Shown: one piece after another, positions 53,219 to 60,213 of the stretch
Layout of the letters: every line of letters begins with the position of its first letter
How positions within the stretch are numbered: the stretch's first letter is position 1
Source of the DNA: Bacillus timonensis
GTDB taxonomy: Bacteria; Bacillota; Bacilli; Bacillales; Bacillaceae_L
Direction: 5' to 3'
DNA length: 64,000 nt
NCBI RefSeq assembly: GCF_004799755.1
Contig: NZ_SLUB01000013.1
Location: 1-64,000 of the forward strand
Notes under the pieces: model-generated
What the model was told of the DNA's origin: nothing
Databases searched by the model: none
The model's input: the letters and a program-made list of their open reading frames with translations, nothing else
Translations under genes and position numbers: made by a program

Positions 53219-54691
53219 ATGTCAACATCAGTTAACAATATTCAATATAATAGAGCAAAAATTTGGCAGATTGGCTTTTTTACATTTAATAATACTGCCA
53301 CAAACTTATATTTATTTTTAATTGGTTTTTTATCTTATTATGCAGCTGGTATTGCTGGACTAGCTGTTGTGTTAGTAAGTACATTACTGGGGGCAGCAAG
53401 ATTTTTTGATGGTCTGATAGACCCGGCAATTGGATGGATTATTGATAAAACAGAATCTAAATTTGGGAAATTTAGGCCTTTAATGCTGATTGGTAACTTT
53501 GTAACAATGCTTTCTGTTATATTAATATTTATTACTCATTTATTACCAGAGCCTACACGTATTGCGTTCATTATCTTTGCTCTAATTGTTCATAAAATCG
53601 GATATTCATTACAAACATCCGTTACAAAAGCAGCGCAAACTGTTTTAACAAACGATCCAAAACAACGTCCTCTCTATATGATTTTTGATGGCGTTTACAA
53701 TGCACTACTTTTCACAGGTGGACAAATTTATGTTGCAAGTTATTTAATTGCAAAATACAGTGACTTTACACTACCACTATTCGTTGAGCTTGTAACAACT
53801 ATTATCATTTTATCAGCTGTATTAACAACGTTAGCCACTATAGGAATATCTTCTAAGGATAAGAAAGAATTTTTCGGTTTAGGTGAAGACACTGTTGAAA
53901 CATCATCTATTCGCGAATACTGGCAAGTTATTAAAGGAAATCGTCAATTACAGTTACTTACAATTTCTGCATCAACTGATAAGTTAGCAACATCTCTAAT
54001 GAGAGAATCAGTAGTAACAGTTATGTTATTTGGTATTTTGCTCGGAGATTATGCATTAAGTGGTACGATTAGTGCAGCTATATTAATTCCGGGATTATTG
54101 GTGACTTTCTTTGTAACGTGGTTAGCAAGAAAAGCCGGTTTAAGAAAAGCATATTTAATTTCTGCTTATGCAGGTATGTTTGCTCTAATTGCATTTTTCC
54201 CGTTTTTCCTATTATTAGATAACCCAACAACTGCCATTTCGATGGAATCAATTGGTTTTGTAGCAATCGTGTTCATGGTGCTACGTACTGTTTCCCAGTC
54301 GTTTGGTGGAGCTCCTACAACTCTAGTAGTTCCGATGATTGCCGATGTATCCGACTATGAAACTTCTAAATCTGGTCGTTATGTAGCAGGTATGTTTGGT
54401 ACAATCTTCTCATTTATTGATCAATTAGTTTCATCACTTGCACCAGTAATCGTTGGTTTAGTGGTTGCTGCAATTGGATTTAAGGATGCTTTCCCAACTG
54501 TAAATGATGCTTTAACAACACCATTGTTTACAGCAACATTAGTCTTGGCTTTTGGAATACCAGCATTATGCTTACTAATCTCAATCATTACAATGCACTT
54601 CTATAAACTAGATCGTAAAACAATGGAAGGTGTTCAAGAAAAAATTGCAAAAGCAAAAGCGAAAGGAAAAGATAATACAATTGCAATGTAA
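53219..54691 (+). CDS. GPH family sugar:cation symporter 1
   Basis: The 490-residue protein has 12 helices of the glycoside-pentoside-hexuronide (GPH) family. The signature loop is FDGLIDPAIGWIIDKTESKFGKFRP near residues 62-85, with another conserved segment PMIADVSDYETSKSGRYVAG near 378. Members import melibiose, xylosides, glucuronides and similar compounds with Na+ or H+. It is followed by a terminator and then a second, tandem paralogue with the same length, N-terminus and motifs. AAAGGGGG precedes ATG 53219. Confidence 0.9.
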   Translation: MSTSVNNIQYNRAKIWQIGFFTFNNTATNLYLFLIGFLSYYAAGIAGLAVVLVSTLLGAARFFDGLIDPAIGWIIDKTESKFGKFRPLMLIGNFVTMLSVILIFITHLLPEPTRIAFIIFALIVHKIGYSLQTSVTKAAQTVLTNDPKQRPLYMIFDGVYNALLFTGGQIYVASYLIAKYSDFTLPLFVELVTTIIILSAVLTTLATIGISSKDKKEFFGLGEDTVETSSIREYWQVIKGNRQLQLLTISASTDKLATSLMRESVVTVMLFGILLGDYALSGTISAAILIPGLLVTFFVTWLARKAGLRKAYLISAYAGMFALIAFFPFFLLLDNPTTAISMESIGFVAIVFMVLRTVSQSFGGAPTTLVVPMIADVSDYETSKSGRYVAGMFGTIFSFIDQLVSSLAPVIVGLVVAAIGFKDAFPTVNDALTTPLFTATLVLAFGIPALCLLISIITMHFYKLDRKTMEGVQEKIAKAKAKGKDNTIAM

Positions 54692-54708
54692 TAACATATC
54701 GCTAATAA

Positions 54709-54749
54709 ATGAAAGGGACTATCTTGTTCAAGATGGTCCTTTTCATTTT
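54709..54749 (+). terminator. Terminator after GPH symporter 1
   Basis: ATGAAAGGGACTATCTTG and CAAGATGGTCCTTTTCAT pair almost fully around a short loop and are followed by TTTTG. Confidence 0.85.
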
Positions 54750-54899
54750 GGATCTGGTGTTGAAAGCTTCTTTTTGTAATGAGGTTATTATTGTGTTTAT
54801 TAGGGATACCTTCGTAGTAGAAAGAATGATCGCTTAAGCTTTTCGATTAAAAATATATTGAAAAAAAATATAAAAAATATGTAGAAAAAAGTCTTGTAA

Positions 54900-54915
54900 A
54901 TAAAAACGTTTTCAT
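54900..54915. promoter_or_regulatory. cre-like site upstream of the second GPH symporter
   Basis: ATAAAAACGTTTTCAT matches the CcpA consensus with one mismatch. It lies just before the palindromic operator at 54935. Confidence 0.6.
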
Positions 54916-54934
54916 ATATGATTAGTTCATAAAG

Positions 54935-54959
54935 TTAATTTGTTGGTCAAACAAATTAA
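54935..54959. promoter_or_regulatory. Perfect XylR/ROK-type operator palindrome
   Basis: TTAATTTGTT (54935-54944), GGTCA, AACAAATTAA (54950-54959): 10-bp arms that are exact inverse complements, spaced by 5 bp. The layout matches xylO-type operators bound by ROK repressors. Further TAGTTTGTTTG half-sites occur twice at about 54982-55006. Confidence 0.65.
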
Positions 54960-55016
54960 TGAACTATCTGGTGTAAATTTAATAGTTTGTTTGATAGTTT
55001 GTTTGGTAGAAAAATT

Positions 55017-55072
55017 AATAACTAATTTGAAAGCGTTCAACAATAAGTAATAACTAATTTGAAAGCGGTTAA
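55017..55072. repeat. Direct repeat at the second GPH promoter region
   Basis: AATAACTAATTTGAAAGCG occurs at 55017-55035 and again at 55049-55067, exactly 32 bp (three helical turns) apart. Each copy is followed by a divergent GTTAAC/TTCAAC. The TTTGAAAGCG core also resembles half a cre site. It lies 24 bp upstream of the start codon. Confidence 0.65.
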
Positions 55073-55090
55073 CGCTAGGGGGTTTTCAAT

Positions 55091-56569
55091 ATGTCAACAA
55101 CTGCTATAAATAATCAACAATACAATAAGGCTAGGCTTTGGGAAATTGGCTTCTTTGCATTGAATAATACGGCAACCAATCTGTATATGTTTATCATGAT
55201 GTTCGTATCTTATTATGCGGCTGGAATAGCAGGAATTGGGGTTGTGGTAGTAAGTACTATTCTAACTTCAATGAGGATATTTGATGGTATTACAGACCCA
55301 ATAGTAGGTTTTATGGTAGATAAAACAGAAGGTAAATTTGGTAAGTTTCGACCATATATGATCATAGGAAATATCATATTAGCTGGTTCTGTACTAGTGT
55401 TATACAATGTAACACACTTAATCCCGGAATCATTCAGACTATTATTCTTTATTTTAATTTATGCAATCCACATTATTGGATATACATGTCAAACTTCAGT
55501 TACGAAAGCAGCGCAAACAGTATTAACAAATGACCCAAAACAACGTCCTTTATTCGCTGTTTTTGACGGTATTTTTGTCACTTTACTCTTCACAGGTGGC
55601 CAAGTTTATGTAGCGTCTTATTTAATAAAAAAATATGGCGACTTCAATATGGGACTATTTACTGAGCTTAACATTACAGCTATGATAATTGCGGGTGTAT
55701 TTACAGTATTAGCTGCAATTGGAATATCAAGAAAAGACAAAAAGGAATTTTTCGGTTTAGCAGAGGAAACAGTTCAAACAAAATTCCGTGATTTCTGGCC
55801 AATTTTGAAAAAAAATAAACCATTATTAAAGTTGATTACTGCTGTAACCGTTGACAAATTAGCATTCTCTCTTCTACGTCATGCAGTAGTAGTAGTTATG
55901 TTATTTGGTATCTTAATCGGCGATTATGGTTTAAGTGGTACAATTTCAATGATTACCATTGTTCCTGGTCTATTGATCACATTCTGGGCAGTTGCAAAAG
56001 CTAGAAAAACAGGTATGAAAAATGCTTTCTTGTTCTCAACTTGGACTGCACTGGGTACTTTCATTGCATTAATTGGACTGTTTTTGTTTATTGATAGTTC
56101 AGCTATCTCAATGAGCAACATTGGTTTCGCAACAATCCTTTTCGTTGTTTTATACACTTTGGCATTAGGATTTGGTCAAGTACCATCAACACTTGTAAAC
56201 CCAATGATTGCCGATGTATCCGATTATGAAACATCAACTTCTGGTAGATATGTACCAGGTATGATTGGAACGATGTTCTCTTTCATTGATAAACTAATCA
56301 CATCTTTAGCACCAGCTATCGTTGGTTTCGCAGTAGCTTTAATTGGATTTAAGGATGCCTTCCCAACAGTTAAGGATGTGTTAACACCTGAACTTAAATT
56401 AGTAACAATTATCTTAGCATTTGGTATTCCGGCTTTAGCATTAACGATCTCTGGTCTAATCATGAGTCGATATGAGCTAGATGGTGCAAAAATGGAGGAA
56501 ATCCAAGCAAAAATTGCTGAGAAAAAATCCAAGCATACAGATGATAAAGAGCAAAAAATTGCTAATTAA
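55091..56569 (+). CDS. GPH family sugar:cation symporter 2
   Basis: This 492-residue paralogue of the preceding gene shares the start (MSTxxNNxQYNxARxW), FDGITDPIVGFMVDKTEGKFGKFRP, TSVTKAAQTVLTNDPKQRP and PMIADVSDYETSTSGRYVPG. The pair differs mainly in the middle and at the C-terminus. It therefore arose by tandem duplication, with each copy keeping a cre-like site and ROK-like operator in its own leader. The two copies may take related glycosides or different anomers. A terminator follows. Confidence 0.9.
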   Translation: MSTTAINNQQYNKARLWEIGFFALNNTATNLYMFIMMFVSYYAAGIAGIGVVVVSTILTSMRIFDGITDPIVGFMVDKTEGKFGKFRPYMIIGNIILAGSVLVLYNVTHLIPESFRLLFFILIYAIHIIGYTCQTSVTKAAQTVLTNDPKQRPLFAVFDGIFVTLLFTGGQVYVASYLIKKYGDFNMGLFTELNITAMIIAGVFTVLAAIGISRKDKKEFFGLAEETVQTKFRDFWPILKKNKPLLKLITAVTVDKLAFSLLRHAVVVVMLFGILIGDYGLSGTISMITIVPGLLITFWAVAKARKTGMKNAFLFSTWTALGTFIALIGLFLFIDSSAISMSNIGFATILFVVLYTLALGFGQVPSTLVNPMIADVSDYETSTSGRYVPGMIGTMFSFIDKLITSLAPAIVGFAVALIGFKDAFPTVKDVLTPELKLVTIILAFGIPALALTISGLIMSRYELDGAKMEEIQAKIAEKKSKHTDDKEQKIAN

Positions 56570-56612
56570 ATAGTGCCTACCATGTAAACGCTATTTAGGG
56601 TAGCGACTAAGA

Positions 56613-56660
56613 AACCCCTCTTGTCTTAGTGTGAAATACACTAAATCAAGGGGGTTTTTG
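56613..56660 (+). terminator. Terminator after GPH symporter 2
   Basis: AACCCCTCTTG and CAAGGGGGTT, with TTAGTGT/ACACTAA inside, form a long stem followed by TTTTG. The 56581-56596 segment ATGTAAACGCTATTTA is a weak cre resemblance. Confidence 0.88.
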
Positions 56661-56873
56661 TATCCTATATTAACACAATGATAATTTTTAATAGATGAAT
56701 GGCACGGATCTGAATATATTATCCGCTCTTCGGCTTTTGCAGGGAGATTATAAAAACATAGACTTCCAAAGCGTTAGCTGGATTTGATATAGCAGGTTAC
56801 ATGCCCCTTTGTATGAGCTGTTTTTACTAATACAAATTTTTATGCATTTGTGTTCTTATAATTAATGATTATT

Positions 56874-56906
56874 GATAGCCCGTCAATCTGTTGGGCTATT
56901 TTTTTC
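56874..56906 (+). terminator. Orphan terminator upstream of the LarC2-type gene
   Basis: GATAGCCCG and TTGGGCTAT pair around TCAATCTG, followed by TTTTTTT. No annotated gene lies between the previous terminator (56660) and this one; the stretch 56661-56873 holds only a weak 30-codon ORF. It may end a small RNA. Confidence 0.75.
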
Positions 56907-56958
56907 GACGAATGCTATACTAGCAGTAGTGAATTTTTGAATGAAAGGGAAGGGAATC

Positions 56959-57432
56959 ATGGACAAAAAACTTCCACCAAATCATGAGCATATTGACGAC
57001 GACATGATCAAGCTTGAGGTAAATCTTGATAATATGTCTGGCGAATGGCTCGGCTATGTCATGGATTTATTATTTGAAGCAGGGGCAAACGATGTCTATT
57101 ACACCCCGATCTATATGAAAAAAAATCGTCCAGCTGTCCTCATGCAGCTCCTTTGCTCAAAAAATAAATTAGATAAAATGAAGGAAATCCTATTTGCTGA
57201 GACCACCACACTAGGTTTACGGTATTATCCTTTGACAGTTCACCGCCTTGAGCGATCTTTTACAGAGGTGATGACTCAATGGGGCAAAGTTACGATCAAA
57301 GAAGGAACTTTCGCTGGAGAATCAGTTCAAAAGTCTCCAGAATACGAGGATTGCCGTCGTATAGCCGAAGAACACGGCGTTCCGCTTAAAAAAGTGTATG
57401 AAGAGGTGTGGAAGGAGATAAATAATAGGTGA
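56959..57432 (+). CDS. Stand-alone LarC2-type (DUF111 C-terminal) nickel-pincer cofactor protein
   Basis: This 157-residue protein corresponds to the C-terminal half of LarC, the CTP-dependent enzyme that inserts nickel into the pincer cofactor of lactate racemase. Cues are LEVNLDNMSGEWLGYVMDLLFEAGANDVYYTPIYMKKNRPA, ILFAETTTLGLRYYP and SPEYEDCRRIAEEHGVPLKKVYEE. No LarC1, larB, larE or larA is nearby, and the upstream sequence is noncoding with a terminator. ATG 56959 has AAAGGGAAGGG upstream, so this is a designed short gene rather than a fragment. In Lactobacillus LarC1 and LarC2 are joined by a programmed frameshift; here LarC2 alone exists in this region. Confidence 0.8.
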   Translation: MDKKLPPNHEHIDDDMIKLEVNLDNMSGEWLGYVMDLLFEAGANDVYYTPIYMKKNRPAVLMQLLCSKNKLDKMKEILFAETTTLGLRYYPLTVHRLERSFTEVMTQWGKVTIKEGTFAGESVQKSPEYEDCRRIAEEHGVPLKKVYEEVWKEINNR

Positions 57433-57450
57433 TTGCAGTTGTTGTGGGGT

Positions 57451-57575
57451 AATTACTGTCATCTAATTGAAAAATACTGTCACTAATTGAAAAATACTGT
57501 CACTAATGGAAAAATACTGTCACTATTTCAAAAATACAGCCACTATTCCGGAAATACTGCCACTAGCTTCAAAAT
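57451..57575. repeat. 20-bp tandem repeat array, six units
   Basis: ATACTGTCACTAATTGAAAA and variants recur at about 57455, 57476, 57496, 57516, 57536 and 57556. The later copies are diverged (ATACAGCCACT, ATACTGCCACT). It lies 3' of the LarC2-type gene. Such arrays of ACTGTCACT units are a common intergenic form in bacilli. Confidence 0.8.
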
Positions 57576-57581
57576 TGAAAT

Positions 57582-57604
57582 AACCCACTGAAAATCAGTG
57601 GGTA
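57582..57604. terminator. Terminator after the amidase gene
   Basis: ACCCACTGA and TCAGTGGGT form a perfect 9-bp stem around AAAA, with an A run on the plus side. It is likely shared with the minus-strand amidase gene. Confidence 0.6.
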
Positions 57605-57611
57605 AAAAAAA

Positions 57612-58661
57612 TTACATATCATTCAATTCCAGCTGAATATACTTTTTCGTATTCGGGCCATAGATTCCATCATCGGCCAGAGCGGCATACATCGACTGGA
57701 ATCTTCGAACAGCATCTTCCGTTAACGGACCATAGCTACCATCAATCATTTTAGGATCAAAGTTGATATGCTTTAAGGCACGTTGGATCATGCGAACCTC
57801 TTCGCCCTTATCACCACGTCCCCAAACGCCATCAGGAAGTGGAAACTCTTCGTGGGTGGAATTGCCCTGTTTAATAACTTCCTCAAGCTTCCTCAAAGTC
57901 GCTTGACCCACTAGACCATCTACGGCTAACCCATATCGTTTTTGGAATCGCATGACTGCAGTCTCTGTTTCAGGACCAAAGCTGCCATCGGCACCATAAC
58001 GAGGCAATGGAAAACCAGCTTTAATTAAATCTTGTTGAATTTCCTTAACGAATGCACCTGTATTCCCTCTTCGAATTGGAAGGCGTGTTGACACTCCTGC
58101 AACAACTGGTTTAGGTTTACTCGTTGGAATTCCTTTAAAATCGCGATTATACGATTCTTGAACATCATTTATAAATTCTTCCCAAGACACACCATGTGGC
58201 CGCAGCGCATTTTGTGGGTCTGATCTACGGGAAGGATCTAAAGTGCTATGGGCTACGATATGTCTTTTCGGATCTAAATTGAATTTGTCACATAAATAGG
58301 CATGGTACCAGACATACCGATTATATGCCTCTTGGAAATTAATTTTCCCTCCGTGACAAAACTCCACACCAATCGCTGCATCATTTGCATCATCACCAAA
58401 CATTCGATTGTCTGTTGTTACATTGTAGCGAACATGCCAGGCTTTCTCAGTAAGCGGGATGATTTCCAATATATATTTATCATCAATAAACGTATGGGCA
58501 GAAGCACTTGGCTGTGATCGGTCAAAATAATTGCGATTCCCATAGGCCGTTGAACCTGGATTGCCTGTATCATGACTTACGATAAAACGGACCTTTGAAA
58601 TCTTTTGACCAGAACGTGAATTTCCAAAACGAATATAATCTCTAGTAATTGGATACTCCAT
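57612..58661 (-). CDS. N-acetylmuramoyl-L-alanine amidase with two peptidoglycan-binding domains
   Basis: The 349-residue cell-wall hydrolase starts with an Amidase_2/PGRP domain (residues 1-165). The zinc ligands are in FIVSHDTGNPGS and HIVAHSTLDPSRRSDPQNALRPHG, with SASAHTFIDD and AIGVEFCHGG between. Two PG_binding_1 repeats follow: VKEIQQDLIKAGFPLPRYGADGSFGPETETAVMRFQKRYG and VRMIQRALKHINFDPKMIDGSYGPLTEDAVRRFQSMY. There is no signal peptide, as in phage endolysins and sporulation lysins (XlyA/CwlA types). ATG 58661 has GGAGGTG upstream; ATG 58676 falls before it. No phage genes are near. Confidence 0.88.
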   Translation of the reverse strand: MEYPITRDYIRFGNSRSGQKISKVRFIVSHDTGNPGSTAYGNRNYFDRSQPSASAHTFIDDKYILEIIPLTEKAWHVRYNVTTDNRMFGDDANDAAIGVEFCHGGKINFQEAYNRYVWYHAYLCDKFNLDPKRHIVAHSTLDPSRRSDPQNALRPHGVSWEEFINDVQESYNRDFKGIPTSKPKPVVAGVSTRLPIRRGNTGAFVKEIQQDLIKAGFPLPRYGADGSFGPETETAVMRFQKRYGLAVDGLVGQATLRKLEEVIKQGNSTHEEFPLPDGVWGRGDKGEEVRMIQRALKHINFDPKMIDGSYGPLTEDAVRRFQSMYAALADDGIYGPNTKKYIQLELNDM

Positions 58662-58785
58662 TTCATTCACCTCCATGAATTATGAGTATTACAATCCATT
58701 TATTTTATGTCTTTAATGTGTATAACGTGCCAAAAAAGGACTTGAATCATTGATGAGACGAGGGAGTATATGGTGTCAAAATGAA

Positions 58786-58813
58786 AAAACCGAAGGAATT
58801 ATCCTTCGGTTTT
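58786..58813. terminator. Bidirectional terminator after yfhD
   Basis: AAAACCGAAGGA and TCCTTCGGTTTT form a perfect 12-bp stem around ATTA, with A and T runs on both sides. Confidence 0.92.
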
Positions 58814-58823
58814 AACAACTTTC

Positions 58824-59012
58824 CTATTTCTTTTTTCGTTTCTTCGCTCTTGCATCGGCTGCGTTAGAGCGCGCTAATGCCTCTAAATCATCCTGGTCAG
58901 CAAGTTCACGTGAGAACTCGACATCACGACCATCTGATTTCATATCTTTCGGAACCTGTGGCAGGCTCCCTTTGTTTTTATCTCGTGATTTTTGTCCCCT
59001 TGATCGTCCCAT
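58824..59012 (-). CDS. yfhD: YfhD family small protein
   Basis: This 62-residue basic, disordered protein matches YfhD: MGRSRGQKSRDKNKGSLPQVP at the start, then VEFSRELADQDDLEALARSNAADARAKKRKKK. It is typical of spore-formers and of unknown role, with the small-acid-protein-like composition often seen for spore proteins. ATG 59012 is chosen because AGGATGGTG lies upstream; an in-frame ATG at 59024 falls inside that site. It lies next to yfhE in the conserved yfh block. Confidence 0.85.
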   Translation of the reverse strand: MGRSRGQKSRDKNKGSLPQVPKDMKSDGRDVEFSRELADQDDLEALARSNAADARAKKRKKK

Positions 59013-59119
59013 TATCAACACCATCCTAAGACAATAATGGAGAGGTCGCTTATGGCAACCTACTCAATTATAGGATGACCATGATGACAGGCTTCATAAG
59101 TGGAAGATACTGATATGTA

Positions 59120-59239
59120 TTACTTTTTCGTCGTATACCCGCCTGCTCGATCGGCCATTTTAAATTCCCTAGAATAAGTTACAGCCTGCATGCTGCTTAA
59201 TGTGCTTTTCGACTTTTCACGCCTTTTATCTTTTGGCAT
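59120..59239 (-). CDS. yfhE: YfhE family small protein
   Basis: The 39-residue product reads MPKDKRREKSKSTLSSMQ, then AVTYSREFKMADRAGGYTTK and a final K. A start at 59239 has GAGGGAAC upstream on the minus strand, and the stop is TAA at 59120. The sequence follows the YfhE pattern (basic start, SSMQ, YSREFKxADRAGGY) and lies between yfhD and yfhF as in other bacilli. It is too short for many annotators and is probably a sporulation-associated or stress protein of unknown role. Confidence 0.75.
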   Translation of the reverse strand: MPKDKRREKSKSTLSSMQAVTYSREFKMADRAGGYTTKK

Positions 59240-59303
59240 TAAAGTTCCCTCACTTTCTAAGTAATGTAGTATTATTTTATCCATCCAAAAAAATTCCAAA
59301 CAA

Positions 59304-59325
59304 AAAACCCGTTAAAAACGGGTTT
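59304..59325. terminator. Terminator after the GNAT gene
   Basis: AAACCCGTT and AACGGGTTT pair around AAA; on the minus strand TTTTTT follows. It lies a few bases beyond the GNAT stop. Confidence 0.82.
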
Positions 59326-59330
59326 GAATG

Positions 59331-59888
59331 TTAAGCTTCTTTCAACTGCTCTTCCTCGGAAATATGGCCAACCCGCATCGTGTGGAAGGTATATAAATCC
59401 TTAGATACTTCAAAAATGTTATATATATCGCCATTGGCATTTAGTTCTTCCAGCAAAGACTTTCGTGTTTCATTTGCGAAAGTGACATACGGGAGTTTTT
59501 GAACGGCCATCATAGAGCGCTGATTAACTTTACGAACCCTCATAAAAATCGTTTCAATTCCAAGTTCGAAAAAGAGTTCAGCAAAGAATGCATCCTTCGC
59601 TGGTTGGTTGTAGCCTTTACCGTGAAATGGTTTGCCAAGCCAAGTACCAAGGAAACCAGCATTGTCTTGGATATCAAATAAATTAATGGTTCCGATTGGA
59701 GAGCCCCATTCATCTAAAATGGTACGTGAAATGAGTTCACCTCGCTCTTCTGCCTCAATCGTTTGCTTTGTTAAAAATAAAAACTCTTCGTATGAATATG
59801 CCTTTTGACGCACAAAAGGAAAGACATCCGGGTGCACCATTAAGTCATAAAGAGCTTGACTATCTTGAAGTTCACGCTTTTTTAGCAT
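59331..59888 (-). CDS. GNAT acetyltransferase (RimJ/RimL-like)
   Basis: This 185-residue cytoplasmic acetyl-CoA-dependent acyltransferase has a single GNAT domain. Cues are KRELQDSQALYDLMVHPDVFPFVRQKAYSYEEF, ILDEWGSPIGTINLFDIQDNAGFLGTWLGKPFHGKGYNQPAKDAFFAELFFELGIETIFMRVRKVNQRSMMAVQKL; the GKPFHGKGYN loop is the CoA site. ATG 59888 has GGAGGGG upstream; TTG 59903 is in that site. The gene is preceded by a tRNA-shaped leader (59934-60032), unusual for a GNAT gene. The acceptor is not known. Confidence 0.85.
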   Translation of the reverse strand: MLKKRELQDSQALYDLMVHPDVFPFVRQKAYSYEEFLFLTKQTIEAEERGELISRTILDEWGSPIGTINLFDIQDNAGFLGTWLGKPFHGKGYNQPAKDAFFAELFFELGIETIFMRVRKVNQRSMMAVQKLPYVTFANETRKSLLEELNANGDIYNIFEVSKDLYTFHTMRVGHISEEEQLKEA

Positions 59889-59933
59889 CAGTTTCCCCTC
59901 CAAATGAGGACAGACCGGACCTGTGGTCAGGAT

Positions 59934-60032
59934 CCACCCTCGAAATTTTTTGTGTCATTAAAAAATTTCGGGGTGGGAATCGAACCCACTAGAACCAGTG
60001 AAACTGGTGGCGCACCATTTGCCTTCCCTAAA
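59934..60032 (-). ncRNA. tRNA-shaped, mutually exclusive hairpin leader of the GNAT gene
   Basis: On the minus strand, UUUAGGG (60032-60026) can pair with CCCGAAA (59972-59966) as an acceptor-like stem with one mismatch. GGC-AAAUGGUGC-GCC resembles a D-arm, ACCA-GUUUCAC-UGGU an anticodon arm (UUC), and GUGGG-UUCGAUU-CCCAC is a perfect T-arm. The same CCACCCCGAAAUUUUUU strand can instead pair with AAAAAAUUUCGAGGGUGG (59951-59934) in a long hairpin, which would disrupt the cloverleaf. Position 8 is A and the D-stem is short, so a functional tRNA is doubtful. A switch-like leader or degenerate tRNA is my reading. Confidence 0.5.
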
Positions 60033-60213
60033 GTTAGCCAATTAAATTAGCCAAATTTAAGTTTGTATTCTATTGTTGATCACATTTTTTTTACTTCACT
60101 TTAGGTATCATACTCGAATCTTTTGTAAAAATAAATAGGTTTTTTGTGAAATTTTTGTATCAAATTATTGGTAATTTCGACCTTTCTGTAGAATCTTATA
60201 AGACGATGTCGAA

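Noticed and set aside
36725-56569. Integrated mobile island
   Set aside because: Although accessory in content, I see no integrase, transposase, tRNA target or clear flanking repeats; horizontal origin cannot be shown from this sequence.
56695-56787. 30-codon ORF beginning MNGTDL
   Set aside because: No ribosome binding site, no family match; most likely chance.
57612-58661. Prophage endolysin marking a prophage
   Set aside because: No holin, portal, integrase or structural genes are nearby, and flanks are core yfh genes.
59966-60032. Functional tRNA gene (anticodon UUC)
   Set aside because: Position 8 is A, the D-stem is only 3 bp, the acceptor has a mismatch and the 3' end lacks CCA context. 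It reads directly into a GNAT leader.
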